From the NCBI GenBank assembly GCA_031265435.1, contig JAISCR010000205.1:1-43358 (forward strand): a DNA stretch of 43,358 nt. The letters are read 5' to 3'. This DNA is from Treponema sp. Its GTDB lineage: Bacteria; Spirochaetota; Spirochaetia; Treponematales; Breznakiellaceae. Below are positions 40,226 through 43,358 of this stretch, one piece after another (positions within the stretch are counted from its first letter, which is position 1; each line of letters starts with the position of its first letter). Below the pieces are notes generated by a model that had not been told where the DNA came from, searched no databases, and saw only the letters and a list, made by a program, of their open reading frames with translations. A program made the position numbers and the translations under genes.

Positions 40226-40237
40226 TAAAAAAGGATA

Positions 40238-41851
40238 CTACTTCCGCAGCCCGGCATTCCAGAAGTAAAGTCCCTTGAATGTGATAATATTCTCCAGTTT
40301 TTTGTTCCAGGCATGGGTGCTGCCGAAGTGTCCCACATTGATAACCGGAAGGGAGACCCAGCAGTAACCCTGGAGATTATCCCAGCGCTGTTTTGCCTCT
40401 TCCCGGTTTTCCGCGGAAGTGAGTTCCCTTACCAGATGCTGCAGGGTCTCGTCTTCCGACCAGCCGGGATAGGAAGGCCCAAAGAAGAGTTTGAGTAAAG
40501 GGGAGGGAACCGAAACAAAGTTGGTAATAAAGATGTCATAACGGGAAGGATCGTTCCGGTACTGCAGCATGGCGGCCCAATCAACAATTTCAAGTTCCAC
40601 CGGTATTTCAAGTGCTTCCAGCTGCTGTTTTAATACCAGCGCGCCCCGGTCAAAAGTACCCATATTGGAAATGAGTATCCGTAAAACTTCACCCCGGTAA
40701 TCCGCCTTTTTCAGAAGCTCTCTTGCCAGCGCTATATCCCGGCGGTTATAGTATTCCGCGCCTGCGCGGGAAAACCAGAAAGACTCAGGATCTTCCATGT
40801 AGGAAGAATTCAGGGAATACTCTTCCCCGAAACATGCCTTGAGTATTTCCTCCGCGTCGAGTGCCGCGTTGATCGCCTGCCGGAAGTAGAGATTTGTCCC
40901 CAATCCCTGTTTTTTGTTGAAGATGAGAAGCATGGAACCCGCCTGATAGCTTACCGTTTCCACATCCTTCATTGCCTTGAGCCTGGGAAGATCGTCTTCC
41001 ACAAGGTTGTAATCCGCCTGGAACTGGCCGGTTTCAAGACCCGCAAGACGGGTAGCGGACTGCGGCACGATTTGGAAACAGATCTTTTCTGCCGCGGGCT
41101 TTTTGTATACCGCCCAGCCGTCCGCAGGTTTGTCCGGGTCTCCGTATGGCGCATAGGAATCAAAACGTTCCAGAAGTATATACTGATTCAGTTTCCATTC
41201 GGCAAATTTGAAAGGCCCCGTTCCGATATACCGGCGCAGAAAGCCCCTTTCATCCTCATCCCCGCAGGCTTCGGCAGTTGTAATAACGGCAGGCTGGGCG
41301 GAACCGGCCATTATTTCAGGAAAACTTAAAGCCGGGTTTTCAAACCTGATCCTCACCGTGTAATCGTCAACTTTTTCAAAACGGGATGCGCCTGCCATTT
41401 CCCGGACTGAGGAAAAACTCTCTATCCAGCGGTTCAGGGAAGAGATCACGTCTTCCGCGTCCATAATTGAGCCGTCGTGAAAGGGCACCCCTCGTCTCAG
41501 GTAAAACGTTAAACTTCTCCCGCCTTCGCCTGTTTCAAAGCGTTCCGCCAGTTCGGGAACCGCTTCGGAAGCGGAAGAGAGCGTTACAAGTTTTTCCCAG
41601 ATCGTGCCGTCCCCAATCTGTCTGGCAATAAGGGTAGAGTTCTTGTGGAGATCCAGGGAAGGAGATTCCTGCATCACCGCTATAGTGAGGGTTTCTTCGT
41701 AAAGAGCATCGCTCTCCGGCCCGCCGTCTTCCCGGCACCCGGCGAATACTACAAGACTCAGACAAATTACAAAGACTTGAGAAAACTTAACCGGGTTTTG
41801 AAACCGGCCCGGAAAGCTTCCTGTTTCTCTGTTTGGAACATACGCCGCCAT
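40238..41851 (-). CDS. ABC transporter substrate-binding lipoprotein (family 5, Dpp/Opp)
   Basis: Lipobox LVVFAGC; SBP_bac_5-type LTFYLRRGVPFHDGSIMDAEDVISSLNRW. Confidence 0.92.
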   Translation of the reverse strand: MAAYVPNRETGSFPGRFQNPVKFSQVFVICLSLVVFAGCREDGGPESDALYEETLTIAVMQESPSLDLHKNSTLIARQIGDGTIWEKLVTLSSASEAVPELAERFETGEGGRSLTFYLRRGVPFHDGSIMDAEDVISSLNRWIESFSSVREMAGASRFEKVDDYTVRIRFENPALSFPEIMAGSAQPAVITTAEACGDEDERGFLRRYIGTGPFKFAEWKLNQYILLERFDSYAPYGDPDKPADGWAVYKKPAAEKICFQIVPQSATRLAGLETGQFQADYNLVEDDLPRLKAMKDVETVSYQAGSMLLIFNKKQGLGTNLYFRQAINAALDAEEILKACFGEEYSLNSSYMEDPESFWFSRAGAEYYNRRDIALARELLKKADYRGEVLRILISNMGTFDRGALVLKQQLEALEIPVELEIVDWAAMLQYRNDPSRYDIFITNFVSVPSPLLKLFFGPSYPGWSEDETLQHLVRELTSAENREEAKQRWDNLQGYCWVSLPVINVGHFGSTHAWNKKLENIITFKGLYFWNAGLRK

Positions 41852-41926
41852 CACTCCATCTACAATATAGGTTTTGGAAAAAAAAACAAGGAGAGACAAC
41901 CCCTGACCCTTTTCCGGTTTCGCCGC

Positions 41927-41956
41927 TTGACAAAGAAACGATCATTTTTATATAGT
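41927..41956 (+). promoter_or_regulatory. Putative promoter upstream of tRNA-Gly
   Basis: TTGACA, 18-nt spacer, TATAGT. Confidence 0.4.
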
Positions 41957-42057
41957 AATTACAGGTATCCTTTGGTCTTTGTGTTTCATAGCGCAGGAAG
42001 GCGTCAAAAGGCACTTGAAAAAGTTTGTAATGCAGGGTATAAAATCCTGGTGAACGC

Positions 42058-42129
42058 GCGGGAATAGCTCAGTGGTAGAGCGCGACCTTGCCAAGGTCGA
42101 TGTCGCGGGTCCGACTCCCGTTTCCCGCT
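42058..42129 (+). tRNA. tRNA-Gly (GCC)
   Basis: gcgggaatagctcagtggtagagcgcgaccttgccaaggtcgatgtcgcgggtccgactcccgtttcccgct; anticodon GCC. Confidence 0.95.
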
Positions 42130-42147
42130 CAAAAACATAAAGATAAG

Positions 42148-42177
42148 CCCGGAATTTCTACGGTTCCGGGTTTTTTT
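42148..42177 (+). terminator. Rho-independent terminator after tRNA-Gly
   Basis: cccggaa tttctacgg ttccggg ttttttt. Confidence 0.8.
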
Positions 42178-42263
42178 ATGCCCTGCCGTCCAAAGCGGGA
42201 GTCGGACGGGTTTTCACGGCCCGAAAAATCCAAGCAAGGCGTAGGATTTTTGAGGCAAAACGG

Positions 42264-42428
42264 GTGTGGGTGTTCTTTTTCCTGCTCATTAACCGGAAAG
42301 AGGGAAAGCGGCTTATTGAGACGCTTATCGAAAAGGTGAATGAAGCCTCCCAAAAATCGGACGAAATGATCCGCAAGGTAGACGCCTATACAGAGCGGGC
42401 CAACAAGAAACTAAGGGAGACGGTATGA
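42264..42428 (+). CDS. Short membrane-anchored coiled-coil ORF (possible remnant)
   Basis: Open frame VWVFFFLLINRKRGKRLIETLIEKVNEASQKSDEMIRKVDAYTERANKKLRETV*; GTG start assumed; its TGA overlaps the next ATG. Confidence 0.35.
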   Translation: MWVFFFLLINRKEGKRLIETLIEKVNEASQKSDEMIRKVDAYTERANKKLRETV

Positions 42429-42508
42429 GACATTGGTACTTGCCCTTCCTGGGCTTGGCCGCCTTGACCGGGGGCTCAGGCTTCTTCCGGGGGCGGATCA
42501 TGCCAGTA

Positions 42509-42868
42509 TTAGATAAACCGTCCCGGACTTATCCTAAAGACTTCGGACAATTGATACGCGGTTTTACGGCTTATGGGCTTTGCGCTATGCTCCATATTGG
42601 AAATCTTCTGTTTGGTTACGCCGATCCGGGCCGCAAGATCCTCCTGCGTCATGTTGTGTAGCGTCCGGTAAAAGCGAAGGGTGTTTCCAGGCGTTTCTTG
42701 TTCCTTCATTTCCCGGTACCAGTCCATTTCCGTTATGGGCATAGTTTCCCCATCCTCAAAAATAGACAGAGCAGGGCCAAAATCTTTTTTCAGAAGTTTA
42801 AGGTATTTATCGGGAATCTCTCCCTGCACGGTAAACTCAATAGGGGGCTTTTTCACGACTGCCAACAT
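42509..42868 (-). CDS. XRE-family antitoxin (HigA-like)
   Basis: Start with GGAGGTTGAATATG; C-terminal HTH LRFYRTLHNMTQEDLAARIGVTKQKISNMEHSAKPISRKTAYQLSEVF. Confidence 0.8.
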   Translation of the reverse strand: MLAVVKKPPIEFTVQGEIPDKYLKLLKKDFGPALSIFEDGETMPITEMDWYREMKEQETPGNTLRFYRTLHNMTQEDLAARIGVTKQKISNMEHSAKPISRKTAYQLSEVFRISPGRFI

Positions 42869-43103
42869 ATTCAACCTCCACGACATAAGAGCCGTTCTCA
42901 TTGCGCCAGACGGCGACCCAACTATAGGCAAGATGACAATGGTACTGGTCTTTGCCCAGCTTGCTGTAGTTTCGGTATTCAGGACGTACCGGGCCGGTTT
43001 CCCGAATATCGTTCACCAGGTGGAACAGCGTCCGCTTCGCGTTTTCGGGCATTTCCCGAAGCGTCTTTTCCAGCTTTTTTGGCATACGGACACTGTATTC
43101 CAC
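42837..43103 (-). CDS. RelE/HigB-like toxin
   Basis: KLEKTLREMPENAKRTLFHLVNDI...YRNYSKLGKDQYHCHLAYSWVAVWRNENGSYVVEVEYVGSREKAPY; overlaps the XRE antitoxin. Confidence 0.8.
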   Translation of the reverse strand: MEYSVRMPKKLEKTLREMPENAKRTLFHLVNDIRETGPVRPEYRNYSKLGKDQYHCHLAYSWVAVWRNENGSYVVEVEYVGSREKAPY

Positions 43104-43171
43104 ACGATAAAGGTAATAGATTTTTTATTACTTGTCAAGGACCTTAGACTTCCGTAAATTGAACTTTGACG

Positions 43172-43243
43172 TGCCCCCACGGAGGGGCAGCCAGTCTCGA
43201 CCCCCGTTGGGCCGATGATCCTCCGCGGAGCAGAGCTCCGCGG
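43172..43243. other. Two GC-rich hairpins in a noncoding tail region
   Basis: TGCCCC/GGGGCA (43172-43177/43184-43189) and perfect 9-bp ccgcggagc-aga-gctccgcgg (43223-43243). Confidence 0.6.
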
Positions 43244-43358
43244 TATCTTTAGCTTCGCCGTTGTTCGAACGGAGGCTCGGTCGTAAGGAAGTTTATTATA
43301 CCGTCTGGTTTAATACCAAATTTTCGTAAGCATTGCGTTAGTTGAGCCGGGGCAGAGC

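Noticed and set aside
1-43358. CRISPR array or cas genes
   Set aside because: No regularly spaced direct repeats or cas-like proteins seen; the 9-nt tandem at 27282-27300 is too short and unspaced

Overview
This window looks like a chromosomal segment of a Treponema-like spirochaete. That placement is inferred from a P83/100-like protein, a PUR-domain (BpuR-like) protein, and the SBP and permease families; no database search was run. Left part: a partial CDS, an orphan XRE regulator, a decayed IS3-family transposase, then a (+) carbohydrate locus (LplB/LplC-type permeases, solute-binding protein, Zn-type dehydrogenase, beta-lactamase-family serine hydrolase, GH95 alpha-L-fucosidase-like enzyme, MBL-fold hydrolase). 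Middle: housekeeping genes (PRTase, RNase HII, PUR protein, phosphomannomutase, NifS/NifU-like pair, P83/100-like protein, PQQ/HEAT protein, RlmD-type methyltransferase, alpha/beta hydrolase, poly(A) polymerase-type nucleotidyltransferase, TPR protein, P-loop/Asp23-like fusion, RluA-type synthase, NrdR). At 27.2-29.35 kb an AT-rich insert carries a short ORF, a lipoprotein and a radical SAM/SPASM enzyme, bracketed by imperfect inverted repeats; this is the best candidate for an undescribed system. Right part: GT4 glycosyltransferase, lon-clpX-clpP-tig, a nested palindromic element next to tRNA-Leu(UAG), a Dpp/Opp-type ABC operon with fused ATPases, tRNA-Gly(GCC), small ORF remnants and a RelE/HigB-XRE toxin-antitoxin pair. 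No CRISPR array was seen.
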